Source: Zopfochytrium polystomum (Eukaryota > Chytridiomycota > Chytridiomycetes > Chytridiales > Chytridiaceae). From it: a DNA stretch of 64,000 nucleotides. Positions within the stretch are counted from its first letter, which is position 1; each line of letters begins with the position of its first letter. The stretch is taken from positions 434,001 to 498,000 of the forward strand of contig JAIVFJ010000017.1 in the NCBI GenBank assembly GCA_025765615.1, read 5' to 3'. Below the pieces are notes generated by a model. It did no database searches, was not told the origin of the DNA, and was given only the letters and a program-made list of their open reading frames with translations. Shown piece by piece: positions 12,980 through 23,964 of this stretch. Position numbers and translations under genes: made by a program.

Positions 12980-13874
12980 TTATCTGTTGTGCCAAAGCCA
13001 GTTGCGGAAGGTTGAAAACACCTCGCTGTCATTGTACAGGTACTACGGAAGGCATGAGTTAGCTTTCGCAGACAGTTTTTGACTAGCACCAACCTGCATG
13101 GACGCCTGCAGTGATCCCTGGAGAACATCCCTCTCCTGCCGGAACAACCACATGACGATGCCTAAAGAGACCGATAAGTATACGCTTCCTGGAACGCTAA
13201 GAAGTAGTAAGAATCCGACACTTACCCCAAACAACAGCCGCAAAAATCGGGAACGTGTGGGGCGGTTGTGGAATAATTTCCTTCTTGACTGAGAGTTTCG
13301 CGATGCCGACCATGATACGAGAGAAGAGGTACAACACGATCTTGTTCGTGATAGTTTGTAAGCCAGCCGGTCGGTTCAAAAATACTGCCTGCAGAGCTTA
13401 CCTGCTGGTTGATATTGTTGTCATTCCCGAAAATAATGTAACCGCCGACGACGCCCGCGACAAAGGCATCTGCCGAGTCCTCTTTGCCTTTGATTAGCCT
13501 CTGAGCGACCATAAGCGTTTTGTAGATCGTCACGAAGAAAGCCAGGTTCCGGCTGTGCTGGTACGTCGCCTTGAGAATGAACTTGAATTTGTCCTTCAAG
13601 CTTGTTTTTGAGGCGTATCGATTGTTATGTCCGGGACGTTGGTCGCGATCGGAAGTGGCACGTGAAATGGAATGTATTAACCAGCGACCCTCCGTGTGCA
13701 GTGTGTTGTGCAACCAATTTGGCTTGCTTACCTTCCCGAGCGGAACAAGAACGTCATGACCAGGGCATGGGGGAACCTGATTTTGGCGCCGTACACGGCA
13801 CCGTTGCGGAAACCCTTGATGATGGCGAACAGGTCATGGTATCGCTCGTCGGCGAGGAGGGTGGTCAGGTCCAT
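12980..13874 (-). CDS. PXMP4: Peroxisomal membrane protein 4 (PMP24, Tim17-like family)
   Basis: PXMP4/PMP24 is a small multi-helix peroxisomal membrane protein of the Tim17/Tim22/PMP24 superfamily. Exon 1 from 13874 encodes LLADERYHDLFAIIKGFRNG with AVYGAKIRFPHALVMTFLF, the family's most conserved block. The next exon gives SLKDKFKFILKATYQHSRNL and FVAGVVGGYIIFGNDNNINQ, the glycine-zipper helix. A third gives NKIVLYLFSRIMVGIAKLSV, and a fourth SVYLSVSLGIVMWLFRQERD with VLQGSLQASM. A last short exon (13043-12980) adds YLYNDSEVFSTFRNWLWHNR and the stop, matching the family C-terminus. Four to five exons. A TGACGTCA palindrome lies ~265 bp upstream of the start. Confidence 0.9.
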
Positions 13875-14137
13875 GGTTTTGTTCCGTCTGGGCTGTTGAG
13901 TGGCGGATCGGTTCGGCAGGGAGCAACAGGCAGCGGCTGGTGCACTCGGATGGAGAACCCCTCTGGATGAGAGTGAGTCGGCGCTGAAGCTGTGGTACCG
14001 GTCGCTCTCTCTCGCTCCGGCAAATCCTCAGCGGGAGCGGTTGACCAACACAAAAGGCGCGATCGTCACACTCGCCACGAGCCGGAGGCAAGTTTGTCTT
14101 GCCCGCCAACCGCCACGATCGCCCACTTGATTATCGG

Positions 14138-14145
14138 TGACGTCA
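14138..14145. promoter_or_regulatory. CRE-like palindrome TGACGTCA
   Basis: A perfect TGACGTCA, the consensus site for bZIP proteins of the CREB/ATF family, lies ~265 bp upstream of PXMP4. A second half-site follows within 10 bp (CACTGACG). It could act on PXMP4 or on nothing; assignment is inference. Confidence 0.35.
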
Positions 14146-14760
14146 GTCACTGACGCCAGCTTGCATGCTCACGTGACACCCTCGGGATGACGTAGAGCCC
14201 ATGTCTCTGTGGGTCGTCCAGCGATTGAGAAGAGGATACCATCCTTAATAAGGGTGTCACTAACAGGTGCGGCTATGTTCTTGAACTTGCCCTTAACGGA
14301 AAGCGCCTTCGTTCTAACAGTGCTGGTACTAAATCTAACTTGGAAAGCGTGTGCATACTTTGAAGGTCATTGTGCCGCATGGCCAAGCCTGACGAAGTGT
14401 TCCAGGTAACATCCAGGTCAATTGACAATAACAGTCCGTAGCGAAACAACCGTTCGTTATCTCAAAGAAATGGCATTTATTGAGAGTGTTGCGGGGCTCT
14501 GACACTGCACTCCGAACGAAGGTCGAAAAAAGGCAGTTCTAATTTGCATCCGCTGGGAAGCTTTCGCCTCCCTCCTATACGCCCCTGGGAATCTCTCGAC
14601 TGGGTGGGAGCCGCAGCCGGGACTGTCTAAAAAGGGGCATGAACAAGAGCCCAGCAGCTTCTGAACAAGTGACACCCTGTCCGCGCGGACGGAGGTGCCA
14701 GTCGTTCGCAGAAACTGTCAGGCCCGATGTGGACCGTCACATGATCGAAGTCCGCAGCTT

Positions 14761-15318
14761 TGGCACAAGCTCAAGGACCTCGCGAAGAAGACCTCCGCCT
14801 CGAATCCCAATGCCGAGCACCTGTTTTGGCCCATACGTTAGCGCGAGCTGAGAACGGTCGGGACGGTGTAGAGGTGACAGTGATGCTTCAGAAATTTAGA
14901 AAATTGTGCATTATCGTCATTGTAAAGTACGACTGGGGCGGCACATTTTTTTCATCATTTATGTAAGGTAGGGGTAAATCTCTTATTCTTACGTTTTTCT
15001 GGTCGGGACGAGAACGTTGCTGTGGTTTGTTGATTGAAAAACGAGCACGTGTGGAACAGGGAATTTTTCGCCAACAGGACCGAATCGACTTTGACGGTCG
15101 TCGCGTGTCCAGGTCGAAGAAGTGCCGGTTTCCTTGAACCAACCATTCTCGATGTTCGGGTTAGAGACTAGCCGTTGCAGTCGAGGAAGCGGCCATCGCG
15201 GCGTGATGTTCGTTGGGACGATGCATGTTTCGATTTGGAGCACCTGTGCATCAGGTGAGTAGAGAGTGAATATCAAGTCAGGTAAGGAAAAATTCAACTT
15301 CGGAAAGGGACCCAGCAA
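14761..15318 (-). pseudogene. Decayed spermidine-synthase-like gene
   Basis: Fragments typical of spermidine synthase appear in the right order but in shifting frames. NIENGWFKET (about 15120-15153) matches the N-terminal 'GWF.E' block. PGHATTVKVDSVLLAK (~15070-15115) matches the substrate-loop 'PGQA..LKVE.VL'. HVLVFQSTNHSNVLV (~15005-15047) matches 'QDVLVF.S..YGNVLVLDG'. KQVLGIGIRGGGLLREVLEL (~14765-14825) matches the cofactor-binding 'VLVIGGGDGG.LREVL'. The glycine motif is altered, frames change at least twice between adjacent motifs with no room for introns, and the second half of the enzyme (aspartate box, PxGP) is not found. A dead copy is the best reading; a few unrecognised introns are the alternative. 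Confidence 0.5.
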
Positions 15319-15329
15319 CGCTCAGATCA

Positions 15330-16220
15330 GAATTGTCAAAAAGTGTGTAATCATGCCATTCATATGAAACACGGAGAAGTAATCATCACTTCGGCTGGAT
15401 TGGAGAATTTAAAGAAGAAACAACTCACCATGGAAGAAACGACCTGTACTTGAAGAAGAAAAAGAGACCTGTGCAAATGAACGTCGGGGCAATGTGAGTA
15501 AGCACGAACAAAGAAGGGGATATGCGGGGAAAGAAGGAGGTACAGGCTTCAGAGGTTTTGGTATTTTGAGCATCGTCACTTTAATTCAGTTGCAGAACTG
15601 ACTATGTTTCTCATCACCGTAGCACAAGAGTAAACGAACTATCCTTAGCGAAATGTAACCCACCTTAGCTTAACTACTGGGATACGCAGCCTGATAGTAT
15701 GGTTTAGAATCGCAGTAGAGTGTGCATATGTATGCGGGCGGGGAGAGGCTCAGATGGTGTTGCATGTAAGATCCTCGTCACTGGAGCTCAGAGGTTTATG
15801 ATTCTATGGTTGCATAGTATCCTCATTGCCCCGGCAATCGGTCGGTCGAAAATGTGTGCTAACCTGCACGGTTCATCTGCGTAGAGGATGAAGAAGATGG
15901 GTAAAGTAAGAAAACGCGGCGAAGGCTGGCGGGTTGGGGAAATATGGTTGGTTGGGACCCTCAGATCGAGAATTGCCTAGGTTTGGGTTTTTGTCACCAG
16001 CTTATCAGTCGGAGCTGTGGAGCCCATTATCATCAGGGGGCCTCAGATCGCACAACCGTATGGCGCACACACGTACCTGTCGTCCACGTTATGCTGGGCC
16101 GTCGCGTGAGGGAGTGCAGATTTGTCGTGGCGAGAGAGAAGGACGAAATACAGCGCATCTCATAATGTGCTCTGGTATTTATATGTCTCCTGAAATCTCC
16201 GATCGTTGACATGGTCATCA
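15330..16220. other. Intergenic stretch, no gene seen
   Basis: No reading frame here has a recognisable motif or convincing splice context. GC is lower than in the flanking genes. Confidence 0.5.
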
Positions 16221-16229
16221 TCATTCTCG

Positions 16230-16455
16230 CGCCCTGGCCGCCACGCCCGTCTTCGCAGGGGACTCGGACAAAAGCACGGCCCTGCTAATCGCAGTGGATG
16301 CCGGGCTGTCTCAGCTGGTGAGGAATCCGATTTTCCCTGTTCGGTGGGGCTGAGGTGCAAGCACATGTTGTGTTGCTGTGGCCCATGAGGATGGAAATCA
16401 TGTTGACCAGGACAGGCACGTTGTTGTAGTCATCAATTGGAAGAGGACTGGTGCG
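16230..16455 (-). pseudogene. Relic of the clustered unnamed gene family (copy 0)
   Basis: Read leftwards, this piece is recognisably the same sequence as the N-terminal module of the three family members at 18.4-28.7 kb. It has the counterpart of VPVHINMMPIVMG (as VPVLVNMISILMG, ~16380-16415), then a block like GKIGYLT, then the 15-mer CGGCATCCACTGCGA of RPGIHCE, then counterparts of IVLVPESAC. About 50 bases between the first two blocks are missing, a stop replaces the codon after IHC, and the frame shifts. The 5' part is replaced by the COQ3 leader. This is direct sequence similarity by eye to the family copies in this same window. Confidence 0.6.
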
Positions 16456-16558
16456 CCTCGGCGTATTCGTGAATGCAGAAAACGAATGGCAGCGGCCAAC
16501 GAATATAGGAAGGCTTGGGCCAACCGGGATACAAAATTATGTGGCGACGATTCTCTCA

Positions 16559-17629
16559 ATGTTCATCCGCATCCCCAGACAAACACCCACATTGCCCTTG
16601 TCAGGGCGATCTGGCGTTGCGTTGTCCTGTCGCCACGCGATACTCCGTTCCCACTCGTCGTCTGCATTGCCACACGAACAACAACCGCAACTGCCCCTTC
16701 CCAAGCAAAGACCCGCAGAGTCAAGCATCGATGCATCGGAAGTAAGCAAGTTTGCACAGGCTTCGGCCGAGTGGTGGGACCCACGCGGGCAGTTCGAAAT
16801 GCTGCATCGAATGAACCCGGTTCGCGTGCGGTACATACGCGACCAAGTGGTCCGCGCATCCCCCGGCTCGGCATCGGCGACAAGGGAGGAACTGGCGAGG
16901 ATGGTGAAGCCTTTCTCTGGATTAAGCATTCTGGACATTGGTTGTGGGGGAGGACTACTTTCAGAGGTAAGAACAGCTTGCTTAGTTCCTTCCGTTCTTG
17001 ACCGTTCGTCAGTCGCTTGCGAGGCTTGGAGCAAACGTCGTCGGGGTCGACGCTGCACCCGAGAATATTGCCATTGCAACTCTGCACTCGCGCACGGATC
17101 CAATGCTGCAAAAGCCAACGTATATGGCATCGACGGCCGAGGCCATCCTTGAAAAAGGCGGCGAGGCCCAATTCGATATTGTTTGCAGCTTGGAAGTTGT
17201 CGAACACGTGCGGGACCCCAAGAAGTTCATTCAAACATGCATGCATCTTGTGAAGGTACCTCGACCTTTGTCGCATCTACTATATTTTAATATTATGTTC
17301 TCACTGCAACCCTTCAGCCGGGAGGTCTTGGAGTGTTCTCCACCATCAATCGAACGCCCGCTTCGTATTTGCTGACGGTGGTAATGGCGGAACAAGTCTT
17401 ACGTTGGGTCCCAGCTGGAACACACGATCACGCCAAATACGTCACGCCACAAGAAATGGTGGCCTACATAGAGTCGGCGGGTGGTCGTGTGGAAGATATG
17501 TCCGGCATTGCCTTTGACCCATTGCTAAAAAAATGGCATCTGACGGGCAGTGCTTCACCCTCAGGGATATCATGGCAACCGTCGCTGTGGATGAACTACA
17601 TTGTAGCATGCACACGACCAATAAATTGA
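16559..17629 (+). CDS. COQ3: Ubiquinone biosynthesis O-methyltransferase, mitochondrial
   Basis: Coq3 carries out both O-methylations of the coenzyme Q head group on the matrix side of the inner mitochondrial membrane. The ATG at 16559 opens an Arg/Ser-rich, acid-poor leader (MFIRIPRQTPTLPLSG) that fits a mitochondrial presequence. Then come DASEVSKFAQASAEWWDP and FEMLHRMNPVRVRYI, the UbiG/Coq3 opening. The SAM-binding motif I is LSILDIGCGGGLLSE, interrupted by an intron at 16967-17012. Motif I is followed by NVVGVDAAPENIAIA, FDIVCSLEVVEHV and, after a second intron (17256-17317), PGGLGVFSTINRT. HDHAKYVTPQEMVAYIESAG is the conserved 'THDW.KF..P.EL' box. The end at 17629 (MNYIVACTRPIN) fits the family's terminal strand. 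Length is typical. Confidence 0.92.
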
Positions 17630-17635
17630 ACACAG

Positions 17636-18440
17636 AGTGGACAGGAAGGGAAAAAATTGCACTCTCAGCGGACACATCCGCTATGCTCATTTTTATAGTC
17701 CTTACCCATCTCGAAAAACGAACCAGCCATCCCATTCTCAACACTCTCAGCCTCGGTTTCATCCACCTCGATGGTCGAGGACGGCGGCGGACTCTCAGTG
17801 CCGCCGCCAGTCGCACTCGTCCTCCCTTTCTCTTTGTACGTGGAACTACCACAAGAGTGTGCTCGTTGGCCTCATCCAGTTCTGGCAGCGGCTCCGCGTC
17901 TGGTTTCACCTCTGACTCCGTGCCGTCCCCTGCCGAGCTCCGTCACCACGCGAATGTTCTCACAGATTGCGTCCCCACGAGAGTTCAACGTGGTTGCAGG
18001 GATCGGCGCGTCCAACAGCGTCGTGGCGGTGCGAGTCCCAATCGTTGTCGTCAGGCTCCTCAGACAGCCCGAACGCGCGCAAGTCTTCGACAGTCGTAGT
18101 TACTGCGCCGAGGCGCAATGACTGGTGCAGCTACTAGTTTGATAAATTCCAGAGCGGCGGTCTTGTGCTCCGGGAGTGGACGGCAACTGGAGTCGGCACT
18201 GAGAGTCCGCCGCCGTCGTGGATTGGGTTCATGTGATGCCAAACTTGAATTGGATAACGTGTGCCTCGGGTTGTTTCCGCTGTTGGTCACGGTGGCTTTG
18301 TGACTTGTTCTTCTGCGGTTTGCCTCGTGCCCAGCAGCGACAGGCTCACCTGGTTGCTCTTCATGGGTGGAGCGTCCAGCGGGCGCGTCAGAGCTGCGGC
18401 CGACCAGCGGGTAACTTTGATTTTGGGCTGCAAGTGGCAC
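17636..18440 (-). other. Possible unrecognised gene or gene remnant; contains an inverted 24-mer
   Basis: On the minus strand there are acidic, coding-like pieces (VEDLRAFGLSEEPDDNDWDS near 18010-18090; EVKPDAEPLPELDEANEHTL near 17880; TESPPPSSTIEVDETEAES near 17780) in different frames, without clear splice sites linking them. I do not recognise the product. The stretch is convergent with COQ3 and divergent from the next gene. A 24-base sequence (17780-17803) recurs in opposite orientation at 18194-18217. Confidence 0.25.
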
Positions 18441-18445
18441 AGTGA

Positions 18446-20924
18446 ATGTTGGGCCGAAAGGAGGCTGCTCCCAATTGGAAAGCGACTTTTCCCCACACAA
18501 AGGATATGAATAAAACACCAGACGGGTGCCCGCTTCAGCGCCACACGACAGTCGAGATGACATCGCGACCCATGCAGCCGCCAGGCCCACTCCCGAACCG
18601 GCCTTACCCACAAGTCGCTCAAGCTCCTCGCCTCAACCCCATCTTCCGATTGCTGCTGCTGGGGATCCACGCAAGCAAGTCCAGTCCTCTTCGCGTCCTG
18701 CGCAGAGACTGCAACGCTACGATGCTGATCTTCGAGGCAATGGAGGAGCTTTGGGACAGCCACGTCGACTGGTCTGCCACGGGCGTACACCACTCGCTAT
18801 TCTCTTTTGAATTTCCTCCGCCTTTGGACAGCAAATCCTTCCAGGGCGATTACAATCAAGGATTTGCGAGCGGATACAACTTCAACTTTTACTGGGGCCC
18901 CGAACGAAATTTCGGCCATATAATGAAACGTCCTCCGCCTCCAAAGGTTGGGGATTATGTACCTGTTCACATCAATATGATGCCAATCGTCATGGGTCAC
19001 AGCGACTCGCTCCCTCCAGTTTGCAAACGTTACAACGACATCATCAATCGCTGCTTGCATCATTGTCCGGAGGAAGGAGGTGAGATCGGGTATCTAACCA
19101 TTCACGAGGATTTTGTTCCTGTCGGCAATTCGCAGCGCCGGCCTGGAATTCACTGCGAGTCTCCTGGCGTCGTGCTGCTTCCTGAGTCAGCCTGTGAGAA
19201 TGGCTCCATCCAGCCGCTTACAGCAAACTGGGGATACGGAGACAGCTGCCAAGGCTATTCTGTAAAAGGAGGGATATTCATGGCGTCATCGGTCGATGAC
19301 AGTTGTCGCGTCTGGGACTGCGTGGTCAGAGATCATCACGAGATCGTCGCAGACAATCTTGGAGACTTGGAACACTTGCGGCGGGTTCTCGCGCGACCCC
19401 GTCTTCGAGGCCCCGCCAACGCCAAGAGGAAGCCTGCTGGGGAATCAGTCAAAGATGAGGAAGCGGCAGGAGTGCGGCCCCGGGAAACTCGTCGAAGCGA
19501 ACAGTATGATTTGGATGACGGACCGCACTCCCCACGAGTCCGTTCCCATCGAGGTCCCCGGCGCTTTCCGTCAGTACTTTCGACTGGTGACGAGCCAAGT
19601 TTCGGTTTGGTATGAGGAGCATTCCACGAAAAACGAGCTCGGCATCGTTCCCCCAAAGAAAGTTGTCATAGTCAAGGGCAACAAATTTAGCGATTCGGAG
19701 CGTTCCAAAGCAGGCTCGATGGGAACGCGTCCGTTTCCGTCCTCAAACTATCTCGCAACTGTGAGAGGGAGTGCCGAATTTTTGAAACAGGGTGAAGCGC
19801 TGTGGGAGCTGTTCACTCGGCTCAATCTTCACGACCGGCAAGAGTGTGGACAAAACAACATCGACGGAAGTCTGGAAGTCCAGTCGGCTCTCGTAAAATG
19901 GCTGCAAATGTTGCCGTCAAAGTTTCAGCTTTCGCTAAACGAGGAAGACATTTCAGAACGTATGACAACAATGGAAAACAGTGCCTGGTGTGGCCAGTCA
20001 ACTCTTTTTATCCTATTTCACGGAATCATGTGCTGTTCCTCTTTGCGGACAAGGGTTTGGTCCATTAACAGTGCCTCCAGAGTCGCGAAGGATAATAATA
20101 CCGAACGTAACAAACCCAAAGAACGCCCGGACACGAACGATGTTTCCAATAAGTCAGCATCTGCCGCTGTGGGCACCGGAACCTTACCAGACATTCGTGG
20201 TCTCATTTACGAGACAAAAGCGAACATCAACGACCGTGTTGAAACTGCGTCCGTCGTCGCACTGGAGTCAGCGGAGGCTGTTTGCACACTTCTGGCTATG
20301 ATACAACGCAGCGTTTCCTATGCTGCGAATTTTCCAATGTTGAAGTCGACAAAACTAAGCGGAAAGTCAAAGCGAAAGGCGAAATCAGGTCAATCCAGTT
20401 CGGTGGGATCGGGATCGGGAGGGGTCGGTCCAAGAAACGGTGTTCCTCCAGAGGACTTTGTGCGTTCAGTCTGGTCGCCCTCATCATCTGCCAGTCTCTG
20501 GTTGCTCGTCGTTGAAGCGGCAGTGACAATTTTCATCTCCACGCTTACCGCGGTTGATTCTTCTTCGGTTCTCCAAGGAGTGCAACCTTACACCGACGAG
20601 GCTACGAATTATCTTAAAAACGTGACGTCCTTTTTCAGGACTTTCGTGGGCTATCGATTGGAGCGGTCGATAAGGAGACTGATTGAATTACTTGACGAAC
20701 CACAAAAACTCTCTGTTGAAGTTGCTTGCAACGTTGCGATTGCTACTATTGAGGAGGCTGTGGCTGTCGCAAACGGATGCAATGACGATGACTTCGATGG
20801 GGAGTCTGGCCCGTCCAAAGAGGACCGCAATGTGAAAACACCGCCATTAATGGCGTTAGAGCAGTCGCTGCTGAAAATGGCTGACGTTGCGCGGAAAATC
20901 GGCATCGCGCAAGTTTTTAAGTAG
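18446..20924 (+). CDS. Clustered unnamed family, copy 1: oxygenase-like module + MHR-like module (frame break)
   Basis: I do not recognise a named family. Module 1 (~18630-19700) shares blocks with the other copies: LLLLGIHASKSSPLRVLRRD, YVPVHINMMPIVMG, YLTIHEDFVPVG, SQRRPGIHCESPG, MTDRTPHESVPIEVPG and FRQYFRLVTSQVSVWYEEHS. IHED (HxD), TPHES (distal His) and the Arg 12-16 residues later resemble the metal and 2-oxoglutarate ligands of Fe(II)/2OG oxygenases; that is a hypothesis. Module 2 (~19780-20900) is helical, with VQSALVKWLQMLPSKFQ, LFILFHGIMCC and ASLWLLVVEAAVTIFISTL, reminiscent of the fungal transcription-factor middle homology region; no Zn2Cys6 cluster is seen. The two halves are in different frames: the first runs to 19615 and the second is open from 19296, so the frame must change in the linker (~19410-19500). 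No good intron is visible there. No other introns are needed. Start could also be 18506 or 18557. Confidence 0.6.
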
Positions 20925-22240
20925 CCGACCCACCACAGCTGTAGTCTGCCTGCATGTGCAACTCCCTTTGGGCCATTTTGAGAAGGGTGCAGCTGACAAT
21001 GTTAATAAATACAGTATATTCAATCTCAATCCCGTATTCTCCACCTTCTTCACCGCCTAAATCTCGCCTTGGTACCAACCGTGTCCAAGTGTGTTGCCGG
21101 TAAAGAACCGAATAGCTCCAATCCTTTGGTCTGGCCAGTGGGCGCTCTCTGGGTAGCATCTACTCAGAGAGAGAAGTGTGCAGGAAGAGGACCACCCAGC
21201 CGCCACCCTCGACACGAAATTTGTTATCTTCCTGCAGCTGTTCGAGTTGCCTGGATTGCGAGTCTGGTCGGTCCGCAGGTTTTCCGGTCGCGACATGAAA
21301 GCGATTGTTCCAAAGGAAAAAAAAAAAAAAAGGGGGTTCGCTCCAGATCTGTGTCTCCGTCCGTGCAGGCCCAACCTTTTTTTCGGCTTTTGTCTCCCTT
21401 CCAATTCGTCGGCCTCGGCCTCGCTTGAAGCTGGTGAGCGTGCCCACGACTTCCGACCCATCCAATCGATCGATCCAAACATCCCCCCATCCTTCCTAAA
21501 GGTGGCGATCTGGAGCCCAAAATATGGTTACGATTTAGCAAATCTGTGAGTCTGGTTCGCTGCCGTGGCTTCGGCCGCCTGACCATCGTCCACCTTGATC
21601 GTTCAACGTTGATCCTGATGTCCGATGCGTTCGGCCGTCGTAACTGCGGCCTGAGTAGCCGCCATTGCCACGACAAACACCGACCTTAGTCGGTGCCGCA
21701 GCCTGCAGACGCGACGGTTTTCCCATCACACTCTTGGTGATCGTAGCCGCGCCACGTTATTGATCCCAGGCGGCGAGGGACCTCCGACCTCACGTGACCT
21801 GTTCCTTTCGTCGTGGCTGCACTCCCGCAGCCAACTCGCTGTCGCTCGCTCACTCTCTCTCTCACACACACACACATTCTCTCTCTCACACTTTGAGTGC
21901 TATTAACCTTGTGTTCTTCACGTTTGAAGGTATTCTGCATATTTGGATTACTTCCTTGCCACCCTCAAAGTCACCGGCAGTTTATTCAGGTATTCCCCAT
22001 TTTTGGATTATTTATTCCTGTCGGTAATCTTCGCGCAGTGGTTTATTTAGACATATTGATTGCTATTAATTACGAATTTCGATCGCCAGTTGGAGAAAAG
22101 AATCACTCCGTTTCCGGAGAGTTCGTGCAAAGCCTGCCTTGAGTCGTCGACGCAGTTTCTACTTTCACAAGTCAGCAGCCCACGTGGTTAGTGCCACAGC
22201 GAAGTCTACGTCTGCCTTCCTCTCGTTTTGGGCATCCTAC
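20925..22240. other. Intergenic, simple repeats
   Basis: No gene recognised. It contains an A-run of about 16 followed by GGGGG (~21319-21340) and a (TC)n/(CA)n patch at 21849-21893. Reading frames here are arginine/proline-rich shadows without motifs. Confidence 0.5.
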
Positions 22241-22244
22241 AAGG

Positions 22245-23964
22245 ATGAACTTTGTGAAACCGCCCAGAAGCAGTCCGCAAGCAGGTCATGTCGTCCTTGA
22301 CCGAAGTGGCAGGGAGCCACCTGAATCGGATGAACGACCATCAACAGAGGGAACACACCTGGTTGCTCTCTCTGGTTCGTACATTGCTGTCACTCATGGA
22401 TCACCACGCACTGGCAAGCGGAGTCTGCTGGATCTGAATGGCGTTGCTTTGATTATTTTTATCCTTTTGGGAATCTTTTATATGCAGATCCGGTCTGAGG
22501 TGGGAAATTGTTCAACCTCTGCTTCCAACCATCCTCTCAATTGATACTTGTCGCCTGGCAGGTCCCGGAAGATGGTGATCAAGATGGTGATCCTTGGGAC
22601 CCTAAGTTCGATTTTGAGCCTCCTCTTCAGTGCCGACCAATGGAAGCAACAGAAAAAGCCTTCAAGCCACAGGTATCCATTCCGAAATCGATCAACTCAG
22701 TCACTTTATCTGTGACAGGTGCTGGGGTATGCAGTTCTGTGGGATGCCTCGTTTTTAGTTGAGCAATACCTCTTTTTGATCAGGTGGGAACAGTATTGCT
22801 GGAGGTTGATCCAAACGTCACAAGCATCGTGGTCGATATACACTTTCACTATACACCCAATCTTCAGCCAGATCTGAATTTTGAATCGATCATCAAAAGC
22901 GAGGCACACTTAATTATTAAAACCCCCACATGCCTTCGATGCAGTGGTAATAAGCCTATACAGCATCCTAAGATGACTGATCGATCTCCAACCGTGGAAC
23001 GATTTTCGGGTGGTGGCACATATTACAACAAGGATGGATGTGTTCTAGTTGCAGCGCGCATTCGCTTTCCACCAGCAATAGCTCTTCCGAACATTGTTGT
23101 CACGACTGAATCCATGTCGATTCATGTTACACTCGGGGACGGCCACACAAAAGTGCAATCTTTGAGGCTTTCGTCGACATCAGGGGACATTAAAGTGACC
23201 GGGTTGACTACCCCATCTTTGATTGTGGAAGCCACGAACGGGGATGTGGTCATCACCAATGTACAAGCGGATGAGTTGAAAGTGGATGCCGAGAATGGGG
23301 AAGTGGCCATCACTAATGCCCAGACGGACGATTCGAGGTTGACTGCAAAAAATGGTGGAATAAAAATGAAAGTAAGCCAACTGCAACAGTTCTTTCCTGC
23401 TACTCATGATCTCCCTTAGAATTTCACTGGACGGTCACTAAAAAGTACAATAATGGCTGGGTCAATCAAGGGCGAGGTAGGGATCTTTCTCAGAGCAACA
23501 AATCTACTGCTCGGGCTTAGGCTTCAACCAATAGGACCTTGTCATCGACAGTGACGCAAGTTTAAACACGGATGCTGGCACCGTATCATTGAAAAAGGTC
23601 TCCGGAACATTCAAATCGTTGGGTGCAATTGTGGGAACTGGCGATTTATCCATAACCAATCTTGGAATGAACACGACCACAAGGAGTATCATCACCGTAA
23701 GTGTGAATGCTGGTTTCATTCAAATGAGCGTTGTAAGTGGGAATGTTTCGTATGTCACTTCTCCTCACTTTTCTCAAGGCGGACTTCCATGGAAATTTCC
23801 AAATCACCTCTGCTAACGGAAAGGTTGCAGCGACTGGAGATGTCATTCAAAACAAACAGAAAAATGCCATAACGGGACGTACCAAGGGGGAGGAAAACAT
23901 GCACGGTTTGTACGCGATGACCAACCATGGCGACGCAACAGTGGATTTTCTTCGGCCCACATGA
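22245..23964 (+). CDS. Type II membrane protein with DUF4097-like repeat ectodomain
   Basis: A short cytosolic N-terminus (MNFVKPPRSSPQ, Pro/Arg-rich) is followed by one hydrophobic helix (DLNGVALIIFILLGIFYMQI, ~22430-22490) and an intron whose donor follows IRSE. The rest would face outward: an acidic spacer (DGDQDGDPWDP), a beta-rich stretch with a CLRC pair, then a run of repeats of the form 'NGDVVITNVQADELKVDAE / NGEVAITNAQTDDSRLTAK / GDLSITNLGMN'. Such alternating repeats are typical of the DUF4097/DUF2807 'adhesin-like' right-handed beta-solenoid. At least five exons with short introns (23360-23420, 23475-23535, 23735-23780) are needed to keep the repeat open. Adhesion or wall-association is a guess from topology. 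I do not recognise a named orthologue. Confidence 0.6.
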
